37,500 bases of DNA. Source: Symbiodinium natans (taxonomy: Eukaryota > Sar > Dinophyceae > Suessiales > Symbiodiniaceae). The notes beneath the pieces are model-generated. The model did no database searches, was not told where the DNA came from, and saw only the letters and a list, made by a program, of their open reading frames with translations. The position numbers were made by a program, and so were the translations under genes. Each line of letters begins with the position of its first letter. Position 1 is the stretch's first letter. Below, piece by piece: positions 27,640 to 36,959 of this stretch. The DNA lies in contig CAJNDS010000638.1 of the NCBI GenBank assembly GCA_905221605.1, positions 10,001-47,500 of the forward strand. The letters run 5' to 3'.

Positions 27640-27936
27640 AACATGGCAATGCCAGTCTGCAGAAAACATGAAGCTAGTGACAGTAAGGTTGCTGATAATG
27701 AAGTTTTCAAGGACGTTGACGGAGTTATAAATCCTACCATGTGGGAAGCACAAGCTATAAAGAATCAAACCAATTTGAGACATGGAAGATGGGAAGTTTG
27801 TGCAGAAAATTTGCAAAGAATTTGTTTGATACTTGAAACTGTGGGAGAAAGATGCAAACTTGTTTTATCAACTCCTTGGCTTTTAGAACCAATGACAAGA
27901 AATGCATTAATGTTTCAAGCATGTGCTCCGACATAA
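27640..27936 (+). CDS. A+T-rich coding-like stretch, unknown
   Basis: The frame contains EASDSKVADNEVFKDVDG, PTMWEAQAIKNQ, HGRWEVCAENLQRICLILE and CKLVLSTPWLLEPMTRNALM before a stop. Composition is balanced and helix-like, unlike the low-complexity frames around it, and codons favour A/T at third positions, unlike the rest of the window. It may be an exon or part of a transferred or mobile gene. No family was recognised. Confidence 0.35.
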   Translation, partial: NMAMPVCRKHEASDSKVADNEVFKDVDGVINPTMWEAQAIKNQTNLRHGRWEVCAENLQRICLILETVGERCKLVLSTPWLLEPMTRNALMFQACAPT

Positions 27937-28513
27937 GAGGATGGTGCATCATAATTCATAAATTGTGCCCTTTTGACGGAAGCTATGCACCCACAAAGGC
28001 TTTTCGCCTTGAACAAGACCGCATCAAATTCATTGCCCCTGCCACTTTCCCCCATTAGGCTCAGATTGCAGCACAGACCCCCTGCGCAGGCCCCTTCACA
28101 CACGTGCCCATCATCATGCTCTCATGACTGGAGGCAGATCCGTTGTGAATGCACTCAGAATCAGAACATGCAACATCATTCGGTGGTGCCACAGTGTGGT
28201 GCCTGAGGAAACGTAGGCCGAGATGCAATGCAAGTACATAGCATGCGCAACTCATTTCTTCTTACAGTGTCACTGCCAGGGCCAAGCGATCTTCCAAATG
28301 CAGATGGTTCTGGGCGAGGGCCTTAGGACATGGTATATCAGTTTGAGCAGGTCACACTAAACAACTCAGAACATTGATTGAACAGGCCTCGGGAGAAGGA
28401 GTTTTTAGATTCCCGCAAGACACAACAATGTTTCAGCAGCCGTGGTTATCTCATAGACGGCAAACCTTCTGTACAATAGTAGGAAACCTGAAAGTGTCCT
28501 TGGTGCCCTCTAT
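27937..28513. other. No gene recognised
   Basis: Nothing supported by motif or splice pattern. Confidence 0.4.
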
Positions 28514-28558
28514 GCGAAGGTACTGGGATGGCTACCAAGGCGGTGGCACAAGTTCAGG
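28514..28558 (+). CDS. Possible exon with YWD motif (3)
   Basis: The frame reads MRRYWDGYQGGGTSS and ends at a TTCAG. YWD followed by Gly/Ser-rich sequence recalls the exons at 23749, 25018 and 30000, but the match is shorter and the boundaries are not clear. Confidence 0.28.
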
Positions 28559-29999
28559 CCCGGCAAAATCGAATTCGAATCTTCAGTTGCGCCCTGAGAA
28601 TTCTGCATGCCACGCCGCTAAATCATTCACCACCCACGTAGACCAACTGTAGCCACTCGGTGTGCGCGCGGGTTTGAGGTTAAGTAAGGGTTCAGCATGG
28701 TTCGGCTGATCTGCCTCGCGCCAGCACCCGCCGAAATGGTTTGGCAGTCTTTCCTGGCATGCTTTCTTGGTATTCAATTAGAAGAACCCATCACTGAAAC
28801 TGGCGTTGCACAGATGGCAGGCGCATCGCAGCGCCCTTTCCTTTCACAACTTCATGTCCAAGGATGCATTCATCAGAAACGCGCAAAACAGATGTGGCGA
28901 TTGCATTAGTGTGTTGTGTGTCAAGTACCGAAACATCGGTGCCCGCCAGTGTTTTCGACACGTGCAACTGCCAAGTTTCGGACACATGGGAAACACAGAT
29001 GAGTCTTAACAAATCACGCCGCTTGGAGCTTGCGGGAGTTTTTGTTCTGGGGGGGCTTGAACCCCCCCCCAACCCAAGGACCTACAGCTTATGTCGACAT
29101 AGGCTCAAATTCATAGCAGAGGCCACAGGATGGGCTGCTCCTCGCCGGTCACTTGTGCCCTCGTCGATGCTTAAATCGTAGCAGGGTTGCCACGGTCCCG
29201 CACGTTCTGGAATATCGGGCTCCTGCCACAGTGCGGTTCTGATTTGGCACACAAGAGTTCTCCTCCACAGTTTGGCAGTTCGTGCTCCGCCACTGTGAGG
29301 TGCTGATTCAGAAAAAAAGGCCTCGCGCCAGTGCGCTTTTTTTTCAGAGCTCTTCTGTCCGTTCGTGCAGATCAGTGGCCCTAGTTTCGGGTTAACCCCC
29401 AGCCATTGTTGAGTCCGCCTTAATCTTAGATACCTCTGACCCCAACCCACCCCCCGTGAACGCAGTATGGTACTCTCTCAAGCCGTCCTCGTCCGGTCCC
29501 CCCCCACCCAGACCTTGTCTTCGGTAGTGGATGTGGTTCATTCAGCATTCACTCAACCGGGTTAGACCACGTTCTGAACCCGCTTTGCCACCCACCCACC
29601 TCCACCACAAACCATCTTGCCCCAGCCAGGCATGTTTTTCAGTGGATATGGTTCTGAGGCATTCAGTCGACCGTGCTATTGTCAACCCGCCCCCCACCCT
29701 CCCCGCCTCACCTGGTCACAAGTGACCCGGAAAAGCTGGCCGAAACACATGGTCACAACTGACAATGTTGCCAGTTATTGTAACCATACTTGTAATATCA
29801 TACTAAAAATGAAATTTGAAGAGGTTCCTACTCATGCAAACTCAGAACGGTGCCTCGCGCAGTGCTGCAACAAGGTCCAAGACTTTGCCAGACGGTAAGG
29901 AGGCCGCTTCGAAACTGCAAGTTTGCTTGTTTTCTGGTGTCATTGACCTAACATCAGATTAACGCGGTATCGCAACTGGCCTGTTGGCCCCCGATGCAG
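28559..29999. other. No gene recognised
   Basis: Probably intron or intergenic. An A+T-rich fragment at about 29760-29895 gives a short coding-like frame (EEVPTHANSERCLAQCC) like the one at 27640, but too short to call. Confidence 0.4.
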
Positions 30000-30078
30000 G
30001 AGCAACAAAAGAGTGGTTGGAAGCGAATCAACAGTGGCGCGTATTGGGATGCAGAGCAATGGGATCCTGATCAGCGTG
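30000..30078 (+). CDS. Exon with YWD motif (4)
   Basis: Clear boundaries: acceptor GATGCAG and donor GTGAGC. It encodes EQQKSGWKRINSGAYWDAEQ followed by WDPDQR and one base of the next codon. Like the exon at 23749 it ends in phase 1, and the core SGAYWDAEQWDPD parallels SSAYWDSEAWNPD there. Confidence 0.55.
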
Positions 30079-31720
30079 GTGAGCTCAGACGGGCGAATGT
30101 TGCCACGATGCAGAGCAGTCCTCGAGAGTTGTTTTTGCCAGGAGTGTATGTCGGCGCAGAAGCTGGGCTGAAGAACCACCTGCAGGCTTCATTTTAATTA
30201 GTTGGCTGTGGAACATGTTGAAAGCAGGGGTACTTGATGCGAGCAAACGGTGTTGCACGATGTAACGGAAACGATGGGGGGGGGCAAAGGGAAACTTGCA
30301 ACAGACACCGGGCCTGGAAGCCGAAACGAAAAGGTGTAACACAAACCCCCGGCTGCAACAGAAACCATTGGGAACGTGAGAGCGGCAGCTTTGGGGGTGA
30401 GGGCGGGGGTGAGGGCGGGGGGGGAAGGGGGGGGGGAACAGAATGAAATGGAAACCATGACAGCCTGCCCCTTCGAATTACTTTACATTCCGTACCCCCT
30501 GCTTGCCCTGCTCTTTAACCCGAAGCTCTAAGTCTTAAAGTAGACTCCCCTTAATTAGAGGGTTTACTGCAAAGCTGTTGTATTGCTCATTGTAAGGAAG
30601 GATCGGTTTCTTGTTGTGGCTTCCTGGTTTTTGTGGCAACCCTGCTTGGTGCCCGTTGTGTGTTCTGGGCGACTTCTGTTCCAAGTCTCCGTGGTCTCGG
30701 ACGGGGCCGGTTTCAGATGGTTTCAGGTACAGGTGTGCCCTGCTTTCTTCAGGCAGTCTTGACCCGACTCCAGCCTTGTTCCTCCTGCGCACATGCATAG
30801 CATGGGCATTTGTTTGCAGGTGGGGAATGCCTTCCGTCACAAGACAAAAATGACGCACTGGTTTCGGTGCTGCGACACTTCCCGCAAGTTTGTTTGCGGA
30901 TGCAATGCAAGCATGCTGCCGAACCCTGCTGGATTTTCCGCAGATTCGCGCACGGGCTTCAGGACCCCCTCAGGGCAGTTCGCGCGACGTTAAATAAAAC
31001 CACGAGTGCCGGGCGGGCTGGGAGGGGGGCGGCAGGGGGGGGGAGGACGCCCCTCTTCCTCTTGCGCGGAAACAGCACGATCGTGCGACCATTGTGTTTG
31101 CAAATGGCGGAAGAGTAGGAGCATTGTGTTTGCAAACGGTTCCCGAAACTTCTCTCTTGTCTATGATGGGGTGCTACACAAGAAGAAGGATCATTTTCAA
31201 GGTGCGAACAAGCACCCAAGACAGTGTCATTTTGGAACGCGCGAACGCAAAAAGTGTCATTTTGGAACACGCCCTAATTGAACGGTCTCAAAAGTGATAC
31301 CCGGAAAAAGGGGTCATTTTGGAACGCGCGCTTTACAAGGTCTCAAAACCTAGGCGCGGTGCTTGTCTCCTTGTGTTCCAAAATGATCCAAAATGATGCT
31401 TTCCTGTGTTCCAAATTGATGCTTTCCTGTGTTCTGAATTGGCCTTTTCCCAAGGACGGAGAACTAGTTTCCGGGCAACCCAAGGGAGGCGAAGGAAGGT
31501 GCATCATTGTTGCTTGAGCTAGAAGAGGCGAGCACCAGGGGCCCATCGTTTCTCGTCGTGGGGCGCATAGCATTGAGCGCGGCAGGCGGTCACTCGAAAA
31601 TGTTCAGGTCGTGCAACGCCTCGAGGACCGTGGCTGATCAGATGCGTCCACCCATCCACATCGGTCACATCGGTCACAAGTTGTGGAAGAAGAGGATATG
31701 ACATGACTAGCACAATCTAG
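30079..31720. other. No gene recognised; repeat cluster at 31224-31434
   Basis: Three direct copies of GTCATTTTGGAAC(G/A)CG at 31224, 31254 and 31312, an inverted copy GTGTTCCAAAATGATCC at 31373-31389, and GATGCTTTCCTGTGTTC twice (31395, 31418). CATTGTGTTTGCAAA occurs twice at about 31090 and 31123. No exon is supported. Confidence 0.5.
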
Positions 31721-31855
31721 CACATGTTCGCATCGTGGAGCAGCTGAAGAATGAACAGTTTCAGTGCAACCTGAAGCGAGACCAGCTGGCTAAGCGAGTT
31801 GTGCCGTCGCTTCTGCAGGCTGTTGATCCATCCAACGACGCGGCTGATATTTGGC
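31721..31855 (+). CDS. Probable exon: RIVEQLKNEQFQ...
   Basis: After TCTAG the frame reads HVRIVEQLKNEQFQCNLKRD then QLAKRVVPSLLQAVDPSNDA and ends ADIW(R) before GTGTGG. It is charged and helical, consistent with a coiled or helical cytoplasmic segment. It lies 550 bp before the channel exon and could be part of that gene's N-terminus, but this is inference only. Confidence 0.45.
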
Positions 31856-32405
31856 GAGTGTGGGCCGTGGCCTCATTTGCATAAGTCATGAGATCGCACA
31901 TTCCCCGTAAGCATGACCTGCGCTACCTACCTGCGGCAAGCTCATGCGAGGCAGGTGGCTTGACAAGTGTGGTTTTGGGCTGCAGTGAAGCAGCTGGACC
32001 GCCGACTCTTGGCAGATTGTCGGCCCTGCAGCCTTGCGACACAACCTGGAGAGCCCCACAGCGAGATGATGCGATTGTCTTCAGATGTCATACCCTTTTG
32101 GCCTGTGACTGTAGATTTCAAGACCACGGAGTGAAACTGTCGAACATCACATTCTCATTCAGCTGGAACAGACGAATCGAAGCTGAACAGTATTAGTGAC
32201 CGGAGCCAGCCAGCATGGTGTGCATCCGCCTCCTACGACCTCTTAGGTGCTTGTGCCTTTCAGTGTTTCGACACACGCATCATGCTATCGCAATTGGCAG
32301 GTCTTCACCATCACAGCTGCCTACGCACATGAGCAGAAAATACGCCGGCTGTTTCTGGCTCAAGCATGCGGTGTATCCTGTGAAGCTTGCAAAGCGAGCA
32401 ATTTG
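31856..32405. other. No gene recognised; probable intron or upstream region
   Basis: Frames here are random-looking. The segment ends in TTTGTAG, the likely acceptor of the channel exon. Confidence 0.4.
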
Positions 32406-33271
32406 TAGCAGTTCACATGGCTAGTGGCAAAGCTCATGCAGATGAGCCAAGCTTGTGGAATGAGAATGACGACAGTGCAAAAATTGGAAGGCTGTTCGCG
32501 CAGATGAAGATCAGATGGGACACATTCCTCGCAGAAAAGCTTGGCCGCAAGGATCAGCTCTCACATGAAAGCCAAAAAATGAAAGAAATTGCGGCAATCA
32601 TGAGGACGTTCGACAATGGCGTGGTAGAGGAGGAAGAAGAGCAAGACAAGATTTGGGTGGACAGCGCGGCCTTCGACATAGTCATTAGCTGCATCATCGT
32701 TTTGAATGCCTTCATCATTGGCCTTGAAACAGATGTGAGACGAGATTCGAGGGAAAGAGATGCCAGCTGGATTGTGGCCGAGGTTTTCTTTCTGCTCTGC
32801 TTCTTGGGTGAAGTTGGCCTCAAGATGTACTACCACACTTGGCGCTGGGCGTTCTACAGCTTCTCCAACATGCTGACCATCTTTATCTGCTTCATGGCCT
32901 TCATTGACTGCACGATCTTGAACCCCATAGGGGTGTCCGGTGTGCTTCGCATGTTCTCAATGTTCCGAATCGTGGGCATCTCACGCCTTTACAAGTTGAT
33001 CAAGAGGTACCGGCGCTTGGATGAACTCCGGCTCCTCTTGCAGAGTCTAAAGGACTCAATGCAAACTCTCTTCTGGACTGTGGTTCTCCTGGTGGTGGTC
33101 CTCTACATTGCCGCTGTAATCCTTACGCAGCAGATCGGGCACAACGTCGAAGTGTACGGGAACTACCGGAAGCTCAGCGGTGGTTGGGATCATGAGGAGT
33201 TGTTTGGAACAGTGGGGCGAAGCATGTTCACTTTGATGCAAGTGATGACGCTCGACAGCTGGCTCAGCAAG
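32406..33271 (+). CDS. Voltage-gated cation channel, exon with S1-S5 and pore
   Basis: Single-domain six-helix channel of the voltage-gated Ca2+/Na+ superfamily, acting in a membrane. Counting from the Met at 32417: charged N-terminus with an acidic run EEEEE (71-75); S1 84-103; S2 117-138; S3 148-168; S4 174-200 with R178, R184, R190, K193 and K196 at three-residue steps but Ser181 and Gly187 where charges are expected; S5 214-240; pore helix and filter FTLMQVMTLDSW (271-282). TLDSW resembles the T-x-D/E-x-W filters of NaChBac, CatSper and Cav repeats; an Asp there favours Ca2+ or mixed cation selectivity. The exon ends after Lys285, with GCAGGT as a GC-type donor. An acceptor TTTGTAG precedes it, so more N-terminal exons may exist. 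Confidence 0.88.
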
Positions 33272-34126
33272 GCAGGTTTCTTCAAGTGCCATCACACCCC
33301 ACATTCCCCCAACATAGCAGTTCCATGCAGTTCCTAGCGCCACGGAAACATTGAGAAAGCAAGCTGCAGAACAGCATGTGCCGGCACTCGCCTTCGGGGC
33401 TTCATCTCTCTCTCTCTCACGCGCTCACTCGCTCACTCACTCACTCACTCTCTCTCTCTCTCTCGCTCTCTCTCTCTCTCTTTTTCTCTTTTTCTCTTTT
33501 TCTCTTTTTCTCTTTTTCTCTTTTTCTCTTTTTATCTTTTTCTCTTTTTCCTTCTTACTTGACACGAGTATACTCCGAGGGCGGCATTCTGTCCCGCAAG
33601 TCAGCCGGGCCATCCGGTTCAGGAGTTGTGAACTAGCTGCTTCGTAAGCATGCTGGCCGGTGCGTCGGGGTCCTCAGAGTGTCGAATACAAGCCTACTGG
33701 TACTCGCATTGACAACTCGACCCCCTGCGCTGGAATTGGAAGGCGTGAATGCGTAGCCAAACGAACGCACCAAAGCTTAGCATTCAAGGGGTCGGGAATA
33801 CCAAAAGACAAACAGGAACCGAAACGAAACAAAGCCACGAGCACTGGCAGCACTGAATAACAAACGAAGCAGTACAGGAATAACATACACACGCACGCAC
33901 GCACACACACAACCGTCTCTCGGGGGTATCCTTGAGCTTGTGCTGCACTAACATCCACAGCTTCTTCGCTGACATGAGTATCGTGTCGATGTCCGCAGCC
34001 GCCGTCGTATCGAACAGATCATTTGCACAGCTAAACACTGGACAATTAACATTTTTGTGTAGCTGGCTCAATATGATCTGCAACTACACCGCTTGCACTG
34101 GTCTGACGAACCCTGATTTCTGGCAG
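33272..34126 (+). other. Channel intron with simple repeats
   Basis: Starts GCAGGT and ends TGGCAG, 855 nt, and removing it keeps phase 0. It contains (CT)n and (CTCA)n at about 33403-33480 and about nine units of TTTTTCTC at 33480-33551. Confidence 0.75.
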
Positions 34127-34603
34127 GTGGTGCGACATGTCGCCGTGAACCAATGGTACATGATTGCATTCTTTTGCGTTTTTCTTTTGGTCACGACGTT
34201 TGGTATCATGAACATCCTGGTGAGTGTCATTGTGGAGCAGACGTTGGCAGCTTCACTTCAGAACAAGCAGCGTCTGCGAGTTCGCGAGGAGAAAGCTCAG
34301 CGTGCGGAGTTAGACAGCATCAAGGAGATCTTCTTGATCTCAGATACAGATGGAAGCAACAGCCTTGACCGAGATGAATTTCTTGCAGCCGTGAAAAACC
34401 CAGAGGTGCAGTGGCGAATGAAGATGCTCGAGCTGCCAGTTGCCGAAACTGTCAAACTATTTGGGGTACTAGATGGCGACGGTTCGCAAACACTCAGCTA
34501 CACTGACTTCATTCAGGGCTGCGCGAAGCTCAAAGGTCATGCGATGAGCAAAGACATGCTGGCAGTCATGGCGCAGGCTGGATTTGTTGTGGGTTCAATT
34601 TAA
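34127..34603 (+). CDS. Voltage-gated cation channel, exon with S6 and two EF-hands
   Basis: Begins VVRHVAVNQW, then S6 (YMIAFFCVFLLVTTFGIMNI and LVSVIVEQTL), a charged helix (KQRLRVREEKAQRAELDSI) and two EF-hand Ca2+ loops, DTDGSNSLDRDE (about 34342-34377) and DGDGSQTLSYTD (about 34472-34507). Both have acidic or Ser/Thr ligands at positions 1, 3, 5, 7 and 9 or 12, although Gly at position 6 is replaced by Asn or Gln, which may weaken binding. EF-hands after S6 suggest feedback by Ca2+. A stop is reached at 34601-34603, but a coding C-terminal block follows, so the real exon probably ends earlier, near 34590. Confidence 0.87.
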   Translation: MVRHVAVNQWYMIAFFCVFLLVTTFGIMNILVSVIVEQTLAASLQNKQRLRVREEKAQRAELDSIKEIFLISDTDGSNSLDRDEFLAAVKNPEVQWRMKMLELPVAETVKLFGVLDGDGSQTLSYTDFIQGCAKLKGHAMSKDMLAVMAQAGFVVGSI

Positions 34604-34664
34604 TGTAGTTGGTTTCAGTAGCCCAGCAACAGCACACAGTAGCAACATGTTGGCAACGTGATAC

Positions 34665-34974
34665 AAGATATAGGGAGAGCCGGAGACTGTCGGAGAGCCT
34701 TCCTGAGGCGGATGCTCTTGCAACGAAGATGGACTTGATGGACGATTCACTTGCCGAGAGTGAGCGAATGGTTGCCGGACTGGACGAGATCTCGTTGAGA
34801 ATTGTTCGACGCTTCGAGTCTGCAGTCGTGGGTTCTCGACGCCGCATGGCCCATGCGGCTGGAGGCTCCAAGCCCATCGTTCCACCGAAGCGCGACGGTC
34901 CTGGAGGCGACAATGTCCCGCTTTCTGTCGGGAACCGTCCCAACTTGCCACCTTTTCCAGATCTGCTCAAATGA
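34665..34974 (+). CDS. Probable C-terminal exon of the channel
   Basis: The frame reads ESRRLSESLPEADALATKMD, LMDDSLAESERMVAGLDEIS, RIVRRFESAVVGSRRRMAHA and a Pro-rich end PNLPPFPDLLK before a stop. A helical acidic segment followed by a basic one fits a cytoplasmic tail. It lies 60 bp after the EF-hand exon on the same strand. The intron between them would be very short and its ends could not be fixed (TTTCAG at 34613-34618 is the best acceptor). Confidence 0.6.
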
Positions 34975-35606
34975 TGATGCGACGACGATGTCTCACCAGA
35001 ACTATAGCCTGCCACCCTTTCAAAGTTCGCCGGTCGATTGCAATCCTTTCTTATGGTGGGTGATCTGTTTGTGGTGTGCTTTGGCTAAGCCATTCGCCAC
35101 CGAGCAGTTCAATTCGCTGGAATTCAGAGGCCAGAGACGTACTGTATTGTCCGCACACCTTGTAAAAGCAGTGGCCTGCTGCAGAATAGTTCACTTCACA
35201 CCTGCATCCAATGCTCGTCATGTGTGGAAATGCGCCGTGCCCGTGAGCGTTCTGACCAGGTGCCAGGTGCCGAAATGCCTCCGGTGGGCCACAGCTGCCA
35301 ATGCTGATGAAATTGCCACAACATCGGCAGGACGGCAAGAATCGGCAAGAAAAAGTTGCTTTTTTTGTGCCTGATGTGCCGGCGGGCCAGTGTGATTTGT
35401 GCAGTTGTCCCTTGCCATTGAGCAAGATAAGCAAGATAAGCGCGGAGGAAGCACCCGCACAATGCCAGCTGACATTGTCACATGTACTTGTGCCTACGCT
35501 ACTGAGCTCTCTGAGGATTGACTTGAAGATGCGGGATCCGAATGACAAGACGAAGCTGCAGGCTTGCTTCAGTTGAGTATGAGTATCTTATTACATTCTA
35601 CGTGCA
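34975..35606. other. Intergenic or intron; possible small exon at about 35525
   Basis: A frame DLKMRDPNDKTKLQ ending at CTGCAG (about 35521-35562) may be a small exon of the following kinase gene. Otherwise nothing was recognised. Confidence 0.35.
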
Positions 35607-35671
35607 GACCCCACTCAATTGCATTCGCTTGCTGAAGGACTTGTACGAGCTCCTTGACGAGCCCCTGTTCT
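35607..35671 (+). CDS. Probable exon before the kinase domain
   Basis: Between GTGCAG and GTGTCC, a clean donor and acceptor pair. It encodes TPLNCIRLLKDLYELLDEPL and FLKG, an amphipathic helical segment. It is 160 bp upstream of the kinase P-loop exon in the same direction and is plausibly the kinase N-terminal region. Confidence 0.45.
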
Positions 35672-35834
35672 TGAAAGGTGTCCCTTTTGTGCTGTTGAGT
35701 CAGATCCGTTCGAATGAAACTTGACCTCGCTCACCGCCAATGTAGCTTCTTGCGAAGGGAGCGGCTTTCGGGATTTGTGCCCCAATGCATCAGCGTCAGC
35801 AGCTATCCTCGTCAGAAGTGCCCATGACCGCTGA

Positions 35835-35892
35835 GGTCTGTTGGTTCTGGCAGCTTTGGCATTGTGAGACGGTGTAAGCACAGAGGCCAGGA
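35835..35892 (+). CDS. Protein kinase exon: glycine-rich loop
   Basis: After GCTGAG it reads VGSGSFGIVRRCKHRGQD. GSGSFGIV is the ATP-binding G-x-G-x-F-G-x-V loop of protein kinases. The 3' boundary is uncertain. Confidence 0.72.
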
Positions 35893-36045
35893 CGCATACC
35901 TCACCAGCTCTGCATTTGTTTGCAAGCAACATAAGATTGAGTGTCGGGGCAGTTGCTTCACATGCTGGTACGCTTTAGATTTTGTGGAGCTACCCTACGG
36001 GTTGCATACAAATAGGACGAAAGCATGTATTCGACTTGTCACCAG

Positions 36046-36091
36046 GCACAGGTTTGGAGTGTGTGATCAAGACAGTTCGAAAAGATGCAGC
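36046..36091 (+). CDS. Protein kinase exon: catalytic lysine strand
   Basis: After ACCAG it reads TGLECVIKTVRKDAA, where the V-I-K strand supplies the ATP-anchoring lysine. Position and wording (TG.E.V.KT) resemble CDPK/CAMK-group kinases. Confidence 0.68.
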
Positions 36092-36270
36092 AGGAGAACG
36101 GCGTCTGAGCAGATACTACTTGGGGAAATCATACCGGCAGCATACGCGGATTAGCTTTGCGTGAGATGGGCGGAATTCGTGTATTCCTGTATCCCCTTCA
36201 GAGCCAAGCAAGGTATCGGGCACTCCTCGTCGACCGGTGTTTGGGTGAGAAGTTGCTTCGCATGTCCAAG

Positions 36271-36300
36271 GAGGACGGGTTGAGCAGATTGAAGCTGATG
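36271..36300 (+). CDS. Protein kinase exon: helix C
   Basis: A micro-exon GRVEQIEAD with the helix-C glutamate expected to pair with the catalytic lysine; CDPKs commonly have EQIEAE here. The gap to the next exon is only 33 nt, and about six residues usual in the family (VLK.L) are missing from my model, so the junction is not resolved. Confidence 0.55.
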
Positions 36301-36333
36301 GTGACATGAATTTGCCAACTGCGTTCTTCGTAG

Positions 36334-36405
36334 GCAAAACACCCCAACATTGCAGTGTACCTCGACATGCTGGAGGGTGCCAAGAACTTCTACGTCATCA
36401 TGGAG
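36334..36405 (+). CDS. Protein kinase exon: beta-4 and beta-5 to hinge
   Basis: Reads KHPNIAVYLDMLEGAKNFYV then IME, the HPNI turn, beta-4, beta-5 and hinge of a Ser/Thr kinase. Preceded by CGTAG and followed by GCTCGA (GC donor). Phase 0 at the end agrees with the next exon. Confidence 0.8.
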
Positions 36406-36716
36406 GCTCGAATTCGGTATGTTCCAACACAGTAAACATGTGATGGCACTAGCCTGAAGAACAGAGTACTGTTAGAGTCACCCGAACAAGAAGAGTACGG
36501 AGTAGTGTCGGATGCCGCAAAACATGTCACATCTCTTCGCATGAGATGTCTTGCACATAAGTCCGTTTTTATATTCGAATTAGTTCAATTAGTTCATTCT
36601 TGTATGATTGTTCACGCCCATGTGTTGTGCCATGTGTTGTTGCTCGGCTATGCTCAGCACATTCTTTTTGAAAGAGCAGCTAATTCTACGACCACACTGG
36701 TCGCTCTTGTGTCCAG

Positions 36717-36762
36717 GAGTTGACTGGTGCCGAACTGATGGATCAAGTGGAGGATTTGAGTT
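36717..36762 (+). CDS. Protein kinase exon: hinge to helix D
   Basis: After GTCCAG it reads ELTGAELMDQVEDL, corresponding to the C-x-G-G-E-L-F/L-D segment of CAMK/CDPK kinases; the middle Gly is Ala here. It joins in phase to VIME of the previous exon. The intron before it (36406-36716) holds no other motif. Confidence 0.7.
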
Positions 36763-36808
36763 CTCGTAGCATTTGACCCTGTGTTGTTGCTTCATGATTC
36801 GGTTACAG

Positions 36809-36832
36809 GAGCTGTTTCCGATGACAGAGGCG
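36809..36832 (+). CDS. Possible protein kinase micro-exon: ELFPMTEA
   Basis: After GGTTACAG the frame reads ELFPMTEA, which fits the short loop before helix E (F.E..A). It is very short and followed by an (AT)n tract at 36836-36856, so confidence is modest. Confidence 0.42.
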
Positions 36833-36923
36833 GCCATATATATATATATATATATGCGCTCGACTTGAACCAGATTGTGAGCATGTGACAAACAAAACAC
36901 TTCAAATCAACTCCAAGTGCGAG

Positions 36924-36959
36924 GCCTACCTGCAACATGTCATGATCGAGATTCTGCAA
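36924..36959 (+). CDS. Protein kinase exon: helix E
   Basis: After GTGCGAG it reads AYLQHVMIEILQ, followed by GCATTA (possible GC donor; read-through gives ALA). It matches the kinase helix E (Y...I..QIL.AL.YLH). The catalytic loop HRDLK and the activation segment would follow but are not convincingly seen. Confidence 0.62.

Noticed and set aside
33351-33647. Ser/Leu/Phe-rich frames in the channel intron
   Set aside because: They translate (CT)n and TTTTTCTC repeats inside the intron between the channel exons.
36836-36856. TATA-like promoter in ATATAT repeats (also 23246-23263)
   Set aside because: These are simple AT microsatellites inside introns; dinoflagellate promoters are not defined by a canonical TATA box.
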